NCBI GenBank assembly: GCA_036703985.1
Contig: DATNQN010000029.1
Location: 124,001-188,000, forward strand
Reading direction: 5' to 3'
DNA from: Leptolyngbyaceae cyanobacterium
GTDB taxonomy: Bacteria > Cyanobacteriota > Cyanobacteriia > Cyanobacteriales > Aerosakkonemataceae
DNA: 64,000 nucleotides
In this document: positions 44,954-55,230 of the stretch, piece after piece
Position numbering within the stretch: position 1 is the first letter of the stretch
Layout: each line of letters starts with the position of its first letter
Made by a program: the position numbers and the translations under genes
Notes under the pieces: generated by a model
The model's database searches: none
What the model was told of the DNA's origin: nothing
Seen by the model: only the letters and a program-made list of their open reading frames with translations

Positions 44954-46288
44954 ATGACAGAGGCTACAAGCCAAGACAGACCTTTGTGGCTGCGAATCCC
45001 CCTATATCTACAAATTGCGATCGCTCTAGCTTTGGCAGTATTAACAGGCATTTTGCTAGGTGCGGGCAACCCCAACCCAGCTAATATTACACTGATTAAA
45101 AACCTTGCCATTCCCTGCGACTTAATACTGAAGATTTTGCGGGCGCTGGCTACACCATTAATTTTACTAGCTGTACTGCATACTTTTTTAACTGCCAGCA
45201 TACCCGGTACGGCTGGGCGTCGCTTGTTTACTTTATTAATCGCAAATACTACCGTAGCAATTCTCATAGGCTTGCTAGTAGCAAACATTTTGCAGCCAGG
45301 AAAATGGGGGCAACTAGAGCTAGCATTAGGTACGAATCAAGCACCCAAGCAACTAGACCCTTGGAGTTTGCTACAAGATAGCATACCCGGTTCGGTTCTC
45401 CAGCCTCTAGTTGATAATAACGTTATTCAAATTATCATTATTGCCTTAAGTTTTGGCATTGCTCTGCGGGGTTTAAAAACGGAACAGATCGAGCGTAACC
45501 GCACAGAATATCTAGCTTTTGAACAAGTAATTACCATTTTGTTTGAAGCGGTAATCCGCATCGTCGAATGGGTAATCGTTCTGATACCGTTAGCAGTATT
45601 TGGTATCGTTGCTAAAACCGTTGCATTAGAAGGATTCAGCCCATTTAAATCATTGGGTGCATTTATCATTGCCGTTTTATTAGCTTTATTATTACAAGCT
45701 TGTTATTACTTATTGCGAGTACAATTCGGTTCTTGGGTAAATCCTGTAAAATTTTTAGTGGGCGGAGTTGATGCTTTTTTAACGGGATTTTCTACATCCT
45801 CTTCTACCGTTACGATGCCGATTACTTTTCGAGTTTTGCAAGAAAAGATTGGTTTGCGAGAATCTTCTGCTTCTTTAGGTGCATTAGTCGGCAGTAATTT
45901 CAACAATGACGGTACGGCACTTTACGAAGCAATGGCAGCTTTGTTTGTTGCTCAAATAGTCGGCCAAAATCTTTCTCTACCGCAACAGTTTTTAATCGTA
46001 ATAACTTCTATTTTTGCATCTGTGGGCGCAGCAGGTATCCCAAATGCAGGATTAGTAACGATGACGTTAGTGTTCAGTTCAGTTGGTTTGCCAACGGAAT
46101 ATATTGCTTTGTTAATAACTGTTGATTGGTTTCTCGATCGTTGTCGCACTGCCATTAACATTATGGGAGATATGACAGTTAGTTCTATATTAGACGGCAA
46201 ACAAAAAAAGCAAGAAGAAGCAGACATTGACGAATTAAAGATCGCGATCGAGCGAGCGGATTCAACGTCAATTGAAACAGGAGAATAG
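44954..46288 (+). CDS. Dicarboxylate/amino acid:cation symporter (DAACS family)
   Basis: A 444-residue secondary transporter with about 8 helices and two re-entrant loops. Substrate and cation motifs are clear: STSSSTVTMPITFRVLQ (serine-rich HP1), NFNNDGTALYEAMAAL (NMDGT-like cation site), SVGAAGIPNAGLVTM (HP2) and VDWFLDRCRTAINIMGDM. It takes up glutamate, aspartate or C4-dicarboxylates with H+ or Na+. The substrate-determining Asp and Arg in the last motif are present (DWFLDRCR), favouring acidic substrates. The start is ATG 44954. Confidence 0.94.
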   Translation: MTEATSQDRPLWLRIPLYLQIAIALALAVLTGILLGAGNPNPANITLIKNLAIPCDLILKILRALATPLILLAVLHTFLTASIPGTAGRRLFTLLIANTTVAILIGLLVANILQPGKWGQLELALGTNQAPKQLDPWSLLQDSIPGSVLQPLVDNNVIQIIIIALSFGIALRGLKTEQIERNRTEYLAFEQVITILFEAVIRIVEWVIVLIPLAVFGIVAKTVALEGFSPFKSLGAFIIAVLLALLLQACYYLLRVQFGSWVNPVKFLVGGVDAFLTGFSTSSSTVTMPITFRVLQEKIGLRESSASLGALVGSNFNNDGTALYEAMAALFVAQIVGQNLSLPQQFLIVITSIFASVGAAGIPNAGLVTMTLVFSSVGLPTEYIALLITVDWFLDRCRTAINIMGDMTVSSILDGKQKKQEEADIDELKIAIERADSTSIETGE

Positions 46289-46420
46289 TAGTTCGGCAGC
46301 TAAAATTGTAATACAGATTTCATATAGGTCGTATTTGTTCTCAAATTCGATCGCAATCCAAACACTAAGCTAAATTTTTCAGAGCTAAAATAGAGTTAGC
46401 CGAATTAGGCCAGATGAAAA

Positions 46421-47287
46421 ATGGCACAAACATTAACTTTTTTAGTAATTTTGTTTTCTTTAATAATTTCTGGGTTAAAATTAGACCGGGAATACCAGCG
46501 GGGAGTAATATTTAGGCTGGGTAGAACCAAAGGCTTAATGGGGCCTGGAATGTATTGGGTTATTCCCCTGATAGACCAAAAAACTCAAGTTGATATTCGC
46601 ACTAAAACTGTCAATATCGAACCCCAAGAAACGGTGACCGCTGATAGCGTGACGATTCGAGTTAATGCCGTACTTTATTATCGCATTCTCGATCCTCTAA
46701 AAGCTATTGTAAAAGTCGAGAATTACGAAATGGCAGTTTATCAAACAGCATTGACGACTTTACGCAATGTAGTCGGCCAAAATATGCTGGATGATGTTTT
46801 ACAAAATCGCGATAAAATTAACACGAAAGTGCAAGAAATCGTGGATGAGATCACGGAACCTTGGGGAATCGTGATCGAACGGGTGGAGATGAAAGATGTA
46901 GAAATTCCCCCGAATATGCAACGGGCGATGGCAAAAGAAGCTGAAGCACTGCGGGAAAAACGCGCCCGATTAATTAAAGCAGCAGCAGAACAAGAAGCCT
47001 CTATTAAGTTAGCAGAAGCTTCCCGAAATATTTCAGCTAATCCGGCGGCTTTGGAGTTGCGAAGACTGCAAATGTTAACGGAAATTGGGGCAGAAAATAA
47101 TACGACGACCATAATTATGATGCCGTCGGATATTGTGCAAGCTGCTAAAAATTTGCCGAATATTTTGGCAAATCAAAATCAAGCAGAACAGCCGAATGGT
47201 AGTTTAACAGAAGCACGTCCTTTTCAACCAGAAGTATTTTTAAATAAGTCGCGAGTTGAGAAAGAAAACTTGTTAGAAGAGTCATGA
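46421..47287 (+). CDS. SPFH/band 7 (stomatin/slipin-like) membrane protein
   Basis: A 288-residue slipin. An N-terminal hydrophobic anchor (residues 1-20) is followed by an SPFH domain with REYQRGVIFRLGRTKGLMGP, DVRTKTVNIEPQE-like sequence and ALTTLRNVVGQNMLDDVL. The coiled-coil region (RAMAKEAEALREKRARLIKA) is typical, as is the C-terminal region rich in alanine. Such proteins form large membrane cages, often with an NfeD partner or a protease; none is adjacent. The start is ATG 46421. Confidence 0.92.
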   Translation: MAQTLTFLVILFSLIISGLKLDREYQRGVIFRLGRTKGLMGPGMYWVIPLIDQKTQVDIRTKTVNIEPQETVTADSVTIRVNAVLYYRILDPLKAIVKVENYEMAVYQTALTTLRNVVGQNMLDDVLQNRDKINTKVQEIVDEITEPWGIVIERVEMKDVEIPPNMQRAMAKEAEALREKRARLIKAAAEQEASIKLAEASRNISANPAALELRRLQMLTEIGAENNTTTIIMMPSDIVQAAKNLPNILANQNQAEQPNGSLTEARPFQPEVFLNKSRVEKENLLEES

Positions 47288-47326
47288 GTTGCCAGACATA
47301 ATTTTTTATGTCATGGTAGCGAATGA

Positions 47327-47482
47327 ATTGAGATACCCGACTTTTTGAAGAAGCCGGGTATCTGGTTAGCTACTGATATTGATTTAGAAAAAGAATTAGC
47401 AAAATTACTACCTTATGCCGATTTCGAGGCTATGTTCTATGGTAAAACCACGCATATTTTAATATTTCTTAAAAAGACTTAA
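47327..47482 (+). pseudogene. Possible gene remnant downstream of the SPFH gene
   Basis: A 51-codon open frame without a start codon. Its second part reads like real protein (ATDIDLEKELAKLLPYADF, then EAMFYGKTTHILIFLKKT) and ends in TAA. The first 12 codons overlap repeat copy 5 (47331-47363), so the repeat may have been inserted into the gene or mark its break. Function not recognised. Confidence 0.35.
47331..47363. repeat. Palindromic repeat, copy 5 (variant)
   Basis: AGATACCCGACTTTTT and AAGAAGCCGGGTATCT pair as in the other copies. Both arms changed together (AGAAACCCG to AGATACCCG, CGGGTTTCT to CGGGTATCT), so base pairing is preserved. Confidence 0.8.
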
Positions 47483-47538
47483 AAGCCTATTTGCCAATTT
47501 TATGCTACAAGTTGTCTATGCTTCAGGGATAAATTCTT

Positions 47539-48765
47539 ATGAAAAGCATAGATTCCGCATGGAAAAAACTTGAAGATGGTCGTAATATTCTAGCTCAAGC
47601 GAATAACACTAATAATCCTATTTTACTTGGGACTGCACTCCAAACAATACATGGTTCACTTGAAGATGCTTGTCGGGTTTGGCTAGCTCACCCTAATATT
47701 GCTCAACAACATCAAATTGACGTACAAAACCGCAATCAGGCATCTTGGCAGGTTTTGCTAGATTTAATGCAAAGTTATTGTCATTGGAGTTCTCAAGATA
47801 TTGAGTATGTGCGTAAAATGAACGGTTTGCGTAATAAAGTTGCTCATGGAGGTAGATTTGAAGGGACACTTGAAGATGTCGAACAATATGCTATCTATGT
47901 TGAAAATATTCTTAACAAAGAAGGACCGCCTTCCTCTAAAGTTACAAATTATATCAACCAGGGAGAGCAGTTTTCCCCTCAAATTGACAATGATGCTCCC
48001 AACCCAGGAATGCTGTTTTCTCCCGACAGTATATATAATAATTTGAGAGCGCTAAATGGAAAAGTAGATCGTTTTAGATTTCGGATAAAAAAGAATAAGG
48101 ACGGCATCAAAATTATATGTTGTAAGACCAGATTATTTGGAGCCATTTTTAGGGGGTTGATCCGTGCGATCGGTCAAATATTTTTATTAATTTTATTAAT
48201 ATTAATCATAAATGAAGCAGTGAAAATTTTGGGGTTATCGGTTACTGCTGCGAATCGAGAATTAGTAATTTTAATTATACTAGGAATTGGAATACTTTTT
48301 GTTGGTTTGCTTACCTATATATATATTAATAATTATATAATTAATATTTTTATAACTACAAATAGGATTTATGTAGGCAAAAAATCATATCCAAGAACAC
48401 CAAATACGATCTATCGTTATTTCAGTAAAAATGTCAGTATTAAGGATTCTTGGGAATTATATTTTATTAACTCAAAAGGAAAAGTTTATCTAGCTCGACA
48501 TTTGTCTGGCCCAGAAACCGAGGATATAATGAGAATTTTATGTAATGCTGATTCAATGTATCTAGAACCACAATCAGTTTTTGCGCTCAAGCGTAAAAAG
48601 GATTTAATTTTCTTTTCTAGCAAGAACACGAATCTATTGTTTGTGCTTAATTATAATGCAAGACTGTGGCAAAGACTTGTTTGTTGTATGAAGCAGGGGG
48701 AAATTGAGTTAAGCCAGTCGGATTTTAATACACTCTATAGTATGCGTCTTGAAGCCTGGAATTAA
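47539..48765 (+). CDS. Membrane protein with HEPN-like RxxxxH motif
   Basis: A 408-residue protein of unrecognised family. Residues 1-130 are a helical domain similar in style to DUF4145/HEPN proteins. Its RNKVAHGG at about residues 97-104 contains the Arg-x4-His pair that forms the RNase site in HEPN toxins. A linker is followed by two membrane helices at about 213-235 and 240-265 (LVILIILGIGILFVGLLTYI). The cytoplasmic C-terminal part (about 275-408) begins TTNRIYVGKKSYPRTPNTIY. The following small ORF starts 2 bases after its stop, a coupled pair. It is AT-richer than its neighbours, and acquisition by transfer is possible. Confidence 0.7.
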   Translation: MKSIDSAWKKLEDGRNILAQANNTNNPILLGTALQTIHGSLEDACRVWLAHPNIAQQHQIDVQNRNQASWQVLLDLMQSYCHWSSQDIEYVRKMNGLRNKVAHGGRFEGTLEDVEQYAIYVENILNKEGPPSSKVTNYINQGEQFSPQIDNDAPNPGMLFSPDSIYNNLRALNGKVDRFRFRIKKNKDGIKIICCKTRLFGAIFRGLIRAIGQIFLLILLILIINEAVKILGLSVTAANRELVILIILGIGILFVGLLTYIYINNYIINIFITTNRIYVGKKSYPRTPNTIYRYFSKNVSIKDSWELYFINSKGKVYLARHLSGPETEDIMRILCNADSMYLEPQSVFALKRKKDLIFFSSKNTNLLFVLNYNARLWQRLVCCMKQGEIELSQSDFNTLYSMRLEAWN

Positions 48766-48767
48766 AT

Positions 48768-48962
48768 ATGCGAAAATTGATAATTAAAAATATTCAACCA
48801 AGCCAAGTACTTGGCTTGGTTGAAGCGCAAGATCTGGCTAAAAATGGCTCAATTGGCGAATCATTAATTTTATTTAAAGAAGCTAATAAACTCGATCGGA
48901 ATCTACAATTTAGTGCCAAAAAAGATCTTTATCAGCCAGTGGCTTATTATTCGCTGGAATAA
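48768..48962 (+). CDS. Small protein containing a 32-nt DNA palindrome, TPR-like remnant
   Basis: A 64-residue ORF. Residues about 16-46 (GLVEAQDLAKNGSIGESLIL, FKEANKLDRN) resemble a TPR-type helical repeat found at the ends of larger cyanobacterial proteins, so this may be a fragment. It is coupled to the preceding gene with a 2-base gap. Codons 9-19 coincide with a perfect palindrome. It may be an independent small protein, a fragment or a non-translated hairpin; I cannot distinguish these. Confidence 0.5.
   Translation: MRKLIIKNIQPSQVLGLVEAQDLAKNGSIGESLILFKEANKLDRNLQFSAKKDLYQPVAYYSLE
48793..48824. repeat. 32-nt perfect palindrome inside the small ORF
   Basis: Left half TTCAACCAAGCCAAGT, right half ACTTGGCTTGGTTGAA, with no loop bases. 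It is 25 bases into the ORF, so the mRNA hairpin would lie next to the start codon. Confidence 0.92.
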
Positions 48963-49093
48963 TTATAAGTAGATGGGTGTGAAAAACGAAGGTAGATTTG
49001 TAGTGGCGGGTTTAGTTAAAGTGCTTGATATACAACTGTTTTACTTGCTTATCTTACCCGCCCTGCCCATATGCGTTTATAGAGATAGTCGAT

Positions 49094-49121
49094 CCCCCCT
49101 AACCCCCCTTAAAAAGGGGGG
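49094..49121. repeat. C-rich hairpin repeat, copy B
   Basis: CCCCCCTAACCCCCCTT plus AAAAAGGGGGG; CCCCCCTT (49103-49110) pairs with AAGGGGGG (49114-49121). It resembles copy A at 22831. The 294-base region 48963-49256 contains nothing else recognisable. Confidence 0.75.
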
Positions 49122-49256
49122 AACAAGACTCTGCTTTAAGTCCCCGTTTTTAAGGGAGATTTCCATTTTGTTTGCTAATTCATATGAGGTGAGGTTCAAG
49201 CTGATGTTGCCAGTTGAAACCCTAACTATTAACTTCAAGTTAGGTTATCGGTGAAC

Positions 49257-50501
49257 TTAACGCACAGCCAATTCGGGAGGACGACCGCGCAAACCAGTCA
49301 TCAGTTGCAGTGCGTAAACTTTAATTGGGGGAACTTTTCGCATTATCCACAAACCAAATCGACGCGCTGCTACTACGGGTAACCAATTGTTAGAAAAAAT
49401 GCGATCGAGAAAATCAGTAAATCCCAAAATCGCCAAGTTTTCCCGTTTTCGCCAACTTTCGTAGCGTTTTAGTACCTGGGTATCGCCGATATCTTCGCCT
49501 TTTTGATGGGCAGTTTGGATAATTTCCGCTAACGCGCCTGCATCGCGGATACCCATGTTGATTCCTTGTCCGCCAACGGGGTGGCAGCAGTGGGCGGCAT
49601 CGCCAATTAAGGCTAATCTGGGGAGAGTGTAGCGATCGCTCTGCATCAACTGCACTTGAAAGACGAAGCGCGGCCCCTCCAACTCCAATTTACCCAAAAG
49701 TCCGCCCATCCTGCGTTCCAGTTTTTCGATAAATTCTTTTTCGTCTAATTGTCTTAACGCTTCTGCTTCCGCGTGAGGCGCAGTCCAAACTACCCGACAG
49801 CGATTTCCCGGTAGCGGTAAAATTCCCGTTGGGCCACTCGGCCAGAAACGCTCGAAAGCCGTGTTATTGTGGGATTTTTCCGGTTTAATCGTTGCTACCA
49901 CGCAAGATTGCCAATATTGCCAACCACGAGTGCGGATACCTGCGGATTCGCGAATGCGGGATTTTGCACCATCTGCACCAACTAGCAAGCGAGTGCGAAT
50001 CGTGCGATGTTCGCCATTTTGATTTAACTGTATTTCCACGCCAGAGTCGGAGTAATCAGCTTGGGTGACTTCGGCGGGACATAACCAAGATACGTTAGGA
50101 CAAGTTTGCAATAATTCTTGTAAGCTGGTCAGCAAAACTTGGTGTTCCGCTACGTAACCTAGTGCATCAGTGCCTAAATCGGTGGGGTAAAATTGCACGA
50201 TACCGGGATGATCGGCATCGGATAGACGAATGTGGCGATATGTGGTAACTTGAGGCAGAATTTTGTCCCAAACGCCAATATCTTGAAAAATGCGTTCTGA
50301 AAGTAGAGAAATATTATAAGCTTGTCCTTTCGCTGCCGCTACGGACTGGGGTTTCGCTTCCATCAGTACTATTTTCAGTCCGGAATTTTTTAAGGCGCAG
50401 GCGAGGGTGAGTCCGACGATACCGCCACCGACAATGGCGATGTCGTAGTCGTAATCTAGTTGGGGTGTTGAGATGGTTTGAGTTTGCTGTTGCAGCGCCA
50501 T
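49257..50501 (-). CDS. FAD-dependent hydroxylase of the UbiH/COQ6 family
   Basis: A 414-residue flavin monooxygenase. Residues about 18-35 hold the FAD GxGxxG motif (YDIAIVGGGIVGLTLACAL). LLVGADGAKSRIR carries the DG motif, and ALIGDAAHCCHPVGGQGIN (GD motif) binds the FAD ribityl chain. The UbiH/Coq6 signature region continues with GIRDAGALAEII. In cyanobacteria, which make plastoquinone rather than ubiquinone, the likely substrate is a quinone ring or another lipophilic aromatic. The start is ATG 50501. Confidence 0.92.
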   Translation of the reverse strand: MALQQQTQTISTPQLDYDYDIAIVGGGIVGLTLACALKNSGLKIVLMEAKPQSVAAAKGQAYNISLLSERIFQDIGVWDKILPQVTTYRHIRLSDADHPGIVQFYPTDLGTDALGYVAEHQVLLTSLQELLQTCPNVSWLCPAEVTQADYSDSGVEIQLNQNGEHRTIRTRLLVGADGAKSRIRESAGIRTRGWQYWQSCVVATIKPEKSHNNTAFERFWPSGPTGILPLPGNRCRVVWTAPHAEAEALRQLDEKEFIEKLERRMGGLLGKLELEGPRFVFQVQLMQSDRYTLPRLALIGDAAHCCHPVGGQGINMGIRDAGALAEIIQTAHQKGEDIGDTQVLKRYESWRKRENLAILGFTDFLDRIFSNNWLPVVAARRFGLWIMRKVPPIKVYALQLMTGLRGRPPELAVR

Positions 50502-50898
50502 TTTTAACTGAAGTTGTGAAATAGGAATATATACTTGTTTTTATTTTGACGTTTGTGTGCGATCGGTTTCAAGCTAGTGCGATCGCCCCTTTGATTCTAG
50601 CAAAAGCACTGATAGGCTCATATTCTTGTTATACCAAGCCCCCATTGATTTTCTCTTAAGTGAGAATAATTAATGAGCAAGCCCTAATTCTCTGTGCGTC
50701 ATAGTTTTAGATTTTAATCGCGATAAGCTGATTGCTAAAAATTTGACAATCTGGATATAATTTATACTCTAGAGGAGGTACGGTAAAAATATGTTTCCCC
50801 TAGACCTTTGCCACCAAAATATGTTTAGTATCTGATTTTTCATTTCCATTACAAAACATAGCATTTCTTTTATACGCTCTAGTAACAAAAATAAAAAC
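50502..50898. other. Divergent intergenic region, possible short leader ORF
   Basis: 397 bases between the hydroxylase and chemoreceptor genes. An AGGAGG at about 50773 precedes an ATG (50791) by 12 bases. That would encode a 14-residue peptide, MFPLDLCHQNMFSI. The spacing is long, so translation is doubtful. No repeat or RNA recognised. Confidence 0.4.
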
Positions 50899-52848
50899 AT
50901 GAGCAAAGCAAGTGATGGATACGATCGCTCCTTTTCCTATGCTAGTTGGAAATTAAATCAGGATAGCGAGGCCAATTATTACGATCGAACGCCACCCCCT
51001 AACGAATCGCCACAAGTACCAAACTGGTTGATTTTGGCTACTGTTTCGATATGTATTCTGCCCTTCTGCTTGAATCTTTTAGGTGTAAATTTTGGCTTAG
51101 AAACTAAACCATTAGACCTAGAAGCCGCTGCTAAAATGAGTGCCGCTCAGTTAGCAGATACCTTGCATAGAAATTTAGCAGGTAGTTTAACTCACACCAT
51201 TTTAGAATGGAGTGCTGCTTGTGCGGCCTTTTTCACAGTAGTTTTGTCTTTATCGTACTTTCGGTACAAACGCGATAGCATTACACCGATTATCGGCATC
51301 GCTTTATTATGTGCGGGCATCATGGATATGTTCCATCTCCTAGCTGCCAATCGCGTTATCAATTCCGCCGCTAATAACGCCGATTTAGTTAACTTTACTT
51401 GGGCGCTGTGCCGTCTGGCAAATGCTTCCTTAACGCTAATTGGTGTCACCCTATTATTGCTGAGAGATGGCAATCGCCAAGAAACAAAATTTAGTTTTCT
51501 ATTGTTATTTAGTGGTTGTTTGGGAGGATTGGCGGCTGCAATTATCTTGTTCTGTACCGTTACGCCATCTTTGCCAAAAACGGTGTTTCCAGATGATTTA
51601 ATTAGGCGTCCATACGATGTTTTACCTTTAATTTTATATGCAATGGGAGGGCTGTTTATTTTTCGACGGTTCTATGAAAAGTACCCCAGCTTATTTTCCC
51701 ATGCACTGTTAATTGGTACGTTGCCCAACATTGCCGCCCAACTACACATGGCATTTGGAGCAAAAGCACCTTTTGATAATAACTTTAACATCGGTCACTT
51801 CTTTAAAATTATTGGTTATTTGGTTCCGTTGATGGGTTTGATTCTAGACTATAGTAGTACCTATCAAAGATTGGGAAGTTTAGCAAAGTCGGCTCAGCAA
51901 GTTGGTCAAGGAGATTTAACAGTATCCATAGAAGCAAAGGAAGGTGGAGATGAAATCAATCGAGTATTGCTTTCTTTTCGCAATATGGTGCAAAATTTGA
52001 ATTTATTGATCGAGCAAGTTCAAAAAACAGGCATTAAAATCACCAGTTCTGCTAACCAAATAGTTTCGTATGGTAAACAATTAGAGACAACTATTACCAA
52101 TCAAGTATCTGCTACCAATCAGGCTACTGCTACAGCCAAAGAAATTGCACTCACTTCGGGAGAATTAGTGCAAATGGTAGAACAGGTGGAGTCTATTTCT
52201 CAAGTTACGGCACAAGAAGCTAGCGGTAGTAAACAAGACTTGCTTCAGATGGAAGCAGCAATGCGTAAATTAGCCGATGGCAGTAAGGTAGTTTCGGAAA
52301 AACTGAGCGCGATCGACGAAAAAGCGCATAATATTAATCGAGTGATTACTACAATTACTCTAGTAGCAGACCGCACTAACTTATTATCGCTTAACGCTAC
52401 AATTGAAGCAGAAAAAGCAGGTAATTATGGCAAAGGTTTTTCCGTCGTCGCTAGAGAAGTCAATCGCCTTGCCGAACAAACTGCTGTTGCTGCTCTGGAT
52501 ATCGAGACAATGGTGCAAGAAATGCAACTAGCAGTTTCTAATGCTACGAATGAAATGGATAAATTCACCAAACAAGTCCAACAGAGTGCAGATGATGTCT
52601 ATCGGGTAAGTGGAAAATTAGAATCGATTATCCAACAAGTGCAAAATCTGTCACCGCGTTTTCAAAATGTGAGTGAAGTTATGGTAAATCAGTCCCAGGC
52701 CGCAGCCCAAATCAGCCAAGCAATGATGTACTTGATGGAAGATACTTCAGAAACTTCGGCTTCTTTGCGTGCCGTTAATCAGGTAATTGAAGAATTGAAG
52801 CAAGTCGCAGAAGAACTACGTCAGGGAATTTCGCAATTTAAAGTTTAA
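50899..52848 (+). CDS. Methyl-accepting chemotaxis protein with MASE3-like membrane domain
   Basis: A 649-residue receptor. After a polar start, residues about 42-320 contain around seven to eight membrane helices resembling a MASE3-type sensor ([40 protein letters not shown]). HAMP-like sequence at about 325-375 leads into the MCP signalling domain. Its conserved hairpin tip reads [19 protein letters not shown] and [18 protein letters not shown]. It should direct a CheA/CheW pathway controlling phototactic or chemotactic gliding. There is no che gene adjacent. The start is ATG 50899. Confidence 0.9.
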   Translation: MSKASDGYDRSFSYASWKLNQDSEANYYDRTPPPNESPQVPNWLILATVSICILPFCLNLLGVNFGLETKPLDLEAAAKMSAAQLADTLHRNLAGSLTHTILEWSAACAAFFTVVLSLSYFRYKRDSITPIIGIALLCAGIMDMFHLLAANRVINSAANNADLVNFTWALCRLANASLTLIGVTLLLLRDGNRQETKFSFLLLFSGCLGGLAAAIILFCTVTPSLPKTVFPDDLIRRPYDVLPLILYAMGGLFIFRRFYEKYPSLFSHALLIGTLPNIAAQLHMAFGAKAPFDNNFNIGHFFKIIGYLVPLMGLILDYSSTYQRLGSLAKSAQQVGQGDLTVSIEAKEGGDEINRVLLSFRNMVQNLNLLIEQVQKTGIKITSSANQIVSYGKQLETTITNQVSATNQATATAKEIALTSGELVQMVEQVESISQVTAQEASGSKQDLLQMEAAMRKLADGSKVVSEKLSAIDEKAHNINRVITTITLVADRTNLLSLNATIEAEKAGNYGKGFSVVAREVNRLAEQTAVAALDIETMVQEMQLAVSNATNEMDKFTKQVQQSADDVYRVSGKLESIIQQVQNLSPRFQNVSEVMVNQSQAAAQISQAMMYLMEDTSETSASLRAVNQVIEELKQVAEELRQGISQFKV

Positions 52849-53109
52849 TCCAAAAGCGCATTTATAGCTAGTAGGTAGTAAGGCGATCGGATGTGCGATC
52901 GCTTTCCTATTTAACTTCCCGAGCTTGTGTTACTCTCATCAGAGAATATTCCAAAACTCCTGTTATCAAAGGATTCTGTCTTTTTTGCAAGAAAAGACAG
53001 AATCATAAAAGAAAATAAAGTTTGAAATGTATGCTATATCTTGATTTCAAGATTTGAAGCCAATTTTTCTCTCCTCAAAGTGAAACAAGAGCGGTATTTA
53101 CTTCAAAAC

Positions 53110-55230
53110 TCAATCATTATTTATAACATTTTGTAATAATAGTGCAGTATCTTTTAATTGCTCTAAAGCCTGATTTGTTTTGTGTAAAGATTCGACGATT
53201 TGTTGAGAAGATTCGCTTAAGTTAGCGATCGCGAAACTGATTTGGCTAGCGCCTTCGTATTGTCCTTCCATGCTTTGACTAACTGCTTCAAATTGGGGAG
53301 TAAGGCTCTGCATTTGTTCGATCGCTTGGGCGATTTGAACACCAACGCGATTTACCTGTTCGACGTAGTTTTTCACTTGTTGGCTGAATTTATCCATTTC
53401 CATCACTCCGCTACCGACAGAATATTGAATATCTTTGACCATTTCTTCGATTTCTTGGGAAGCAGCAGTGGCACTATTTGCTAACAGACGAACTTCTTTG
53501 GCGACTACTGCGAAACCAGCCCCATATTCTCCTGCTTTTTCTGCTTCAATGGCAGCATTAAGTGATAATAAATTAGTGCGATCGGCTATTTTGCTGATGT
53601 TATTAACTACGCTGTTAATATTAGTAACTTTTTCTTTTATCGAGCCTAGCTTCGCAGCAATAAAGTTAGTTGCACTGGCCAATTGGCTCATTGTTTTACC
53701 CATTTCTATTAACTTTGATTGACTATTACTAGCGGCTAATGTAGTAGCTTGAGCTTGTTGGGTGATTTTTTCAACAGTTTTAACTAATTCTCCAGAAGTA
53801 GCGGCAATTTCTGCTGCCGTTGCTTTCACTTCATTGGTGGAAGCTGCTTGCTGTGCGACGACGGCTTCTAACTGTTTCCCAGCTGAAGCAATTTGGCTGG
53901 AAGATGAAGTAATTTTTCTACCTACTCCATCAGCTTGAAAAATGATGCTATTGAGTTTTTCAAACGAATCTTTTAATTGTGTTGCCATTATGTTAAAAGA
54001 TTTAGCCAGTTGTCCTACTTCATCATGGCGATTGATATTAACTGTTTTGTCTAATTCTCCTTTGGCAATATTTTTGACGGCTGAATTGAGTTTTACGAGT
54101 GGCTGGGCGATCCAAAAGCTAGTTAAAAAACTGATGATAATGGCTACTATCAAAGCGGCAATACTCAACATAATTGTGGTACGAGTATTGGCATTTATTT
54201 CTGCCATAAAATCAGATTCGGGAATCACTACCACAATTAGCCAATTTAACCCTAATTCATCTTGCCAAGGAATGACTTGCACGAATTGATGTTCTCGATT
54301 GAATGAGAAATCAGTTTGCTGAGTTTGGGTAATTTTAGCTAGATTACTAAATCGATCGATCAAATTTTGGGCGGTGGCGCGAATTAAAGGGTCTTTAATT
54401 TCAAGTACTTTGAGTCTTTTAGCTTGCTCTCCTTCGATCCGAAAAGGTTTTTCGCTAGTGGAAGTACCTACGATCGAACCGTCACGTTCCAAGATAAAAA
54501 CTTTGCCATTTGGACTGACTTTTAAATTTTGCAAAAAGCTATTAATTTGAGAAAGAATTAAGTCAACTCCGATCGCACCGATCATTTTGCGAGTTTGGTC
54601 GTATACTGGATAACTAGAGGAAATTGACATGATTTCCGGTCGATCGTCCCAGTTGTAGATAGCACTCCACACTGGTTTACCTGCTTTTACTGGAGCGTCA
54701 TACCAATCTTCGTTACGGAAATCATATTCTTCTTCTCCGATGACGCGAGTTGGTTTTCCTTGATTATCTAGGGCATATCTTTTATAGCGATCGTTGTCAG
54801 AAGGGCGCATCAATTCCATATACAAACTACCATTATCTTCTCGCCCGATTCCGATGAATTCACCTTTGACGCTGCCAAAATTGACATAACCGACATTTTT
54901 AAATATTTGCATTTGCTTGTAAAAATAACGACCCAGGCGATCGAGGTCTTCTAAATTTAAGTTTCCTAACTCGTAGGCGGCTAGGTTCATTTGGTTAATT
55001 TGATGGGGAGTAGCTAAAAAAGTATCGAGGTGTTGAGTAACTCGCGAACTAGCCTGATTCTGTAACTGAGAAGCTAGATTTGCGATCGCGGTTTGTCCGT
55101 TTTTATAAGAAAGATAGCCAACGATGCCCACAATACTAACAATTTGTAAAGCAAACGGGACAATCAAGACCGTTCGGAGAGACAGCTTACCGAAGATAGT
55201 ATTAAAAATTGCAGGTTTAGGTAGCAACAT
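53110..55230 (-). CDS. Methyl-accepting chemotaxis protein with dCache sensor
   Basis: A 706-residue receptor. The first membrane helix lies at about residues 17-40. An extracytoplasmic double-Cache sensor spans about 45-345 ([60 protein letters not shown]), followed by a second helix at about 350-375. HAMP is at about 375-430 ([18 protein letters not shown]). The MCP signalling tip is [20 protein letters not shown] then [18 protein letters not shown]. The Cache fold suggests a small amino acid or organic acid ligand. The start is ATG 55230. Confidence 0.93.
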   Translation of the reverse strand: MLLPKPAIFNTIFGKLSLRTVLIVPFALQIVSIVGIVGYLSYKNGQTAIANLASQLQNQASSRVTQHLDTFLATPHQINQMNLAAYELGNLNLEDLDRLGRYFYKQMQIFKNVGYVNFGSVKGEFIGIGREDNGSLYMELMRPSDNDRYKRYALDNQGKPTRVIGEEEYDFRNEDWYDAPVKAGKPVWSAIYNWDDRPEIMSISSSYPVYDQTRKMIGAIGVDLILSQINSFLQNLKVSPNGKVFILERDGSIVGTSTSEKPFRIEGEQAKRLKVLEIKDPLIRATAQNLIDRFSNLAKITQTQQTDFSFNREHQFVQVIPWQDELGLNWLIVVVIPESDFMAEINANTRTTIMLSIAALIVAIIISFLTSFWIAQPLVKLNSAVKNIAKGELDKTVNINRHDEVGQLAKSFNIMATQLKDSFEKLNSIIFQADGVGRKITSSSSQIASAGKQLEAVVAQQAASTNEVKATAAEIAATSGELVKTVEKITQQAQATTLAASNSQSKLIEMGKTMSQLASATNFIAAKLGSIKEKVTNINSVVNNISKIADRTNLLSLNAAIEAEKAGEYGAGFAVVAKEVRLLANSATAASQEIEEMVKDIQYSVGSGVMEMDKFSQQVKNYVEQVNRVGVQIAQAIEQMQSLTPQFEAVSQSMEGQYEGASQISFAIANLSESSQQIVESLHKTNQALEQLKDTALLLQNVINND

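Noticed and set aside
48973-49254. 93-codon frame between the small ORF and the UbiH-type gene
   Set aside because: It runs through the C-rich hairpin repeat, giving low-complexity Pro/Lys sequence; no recognisable family.
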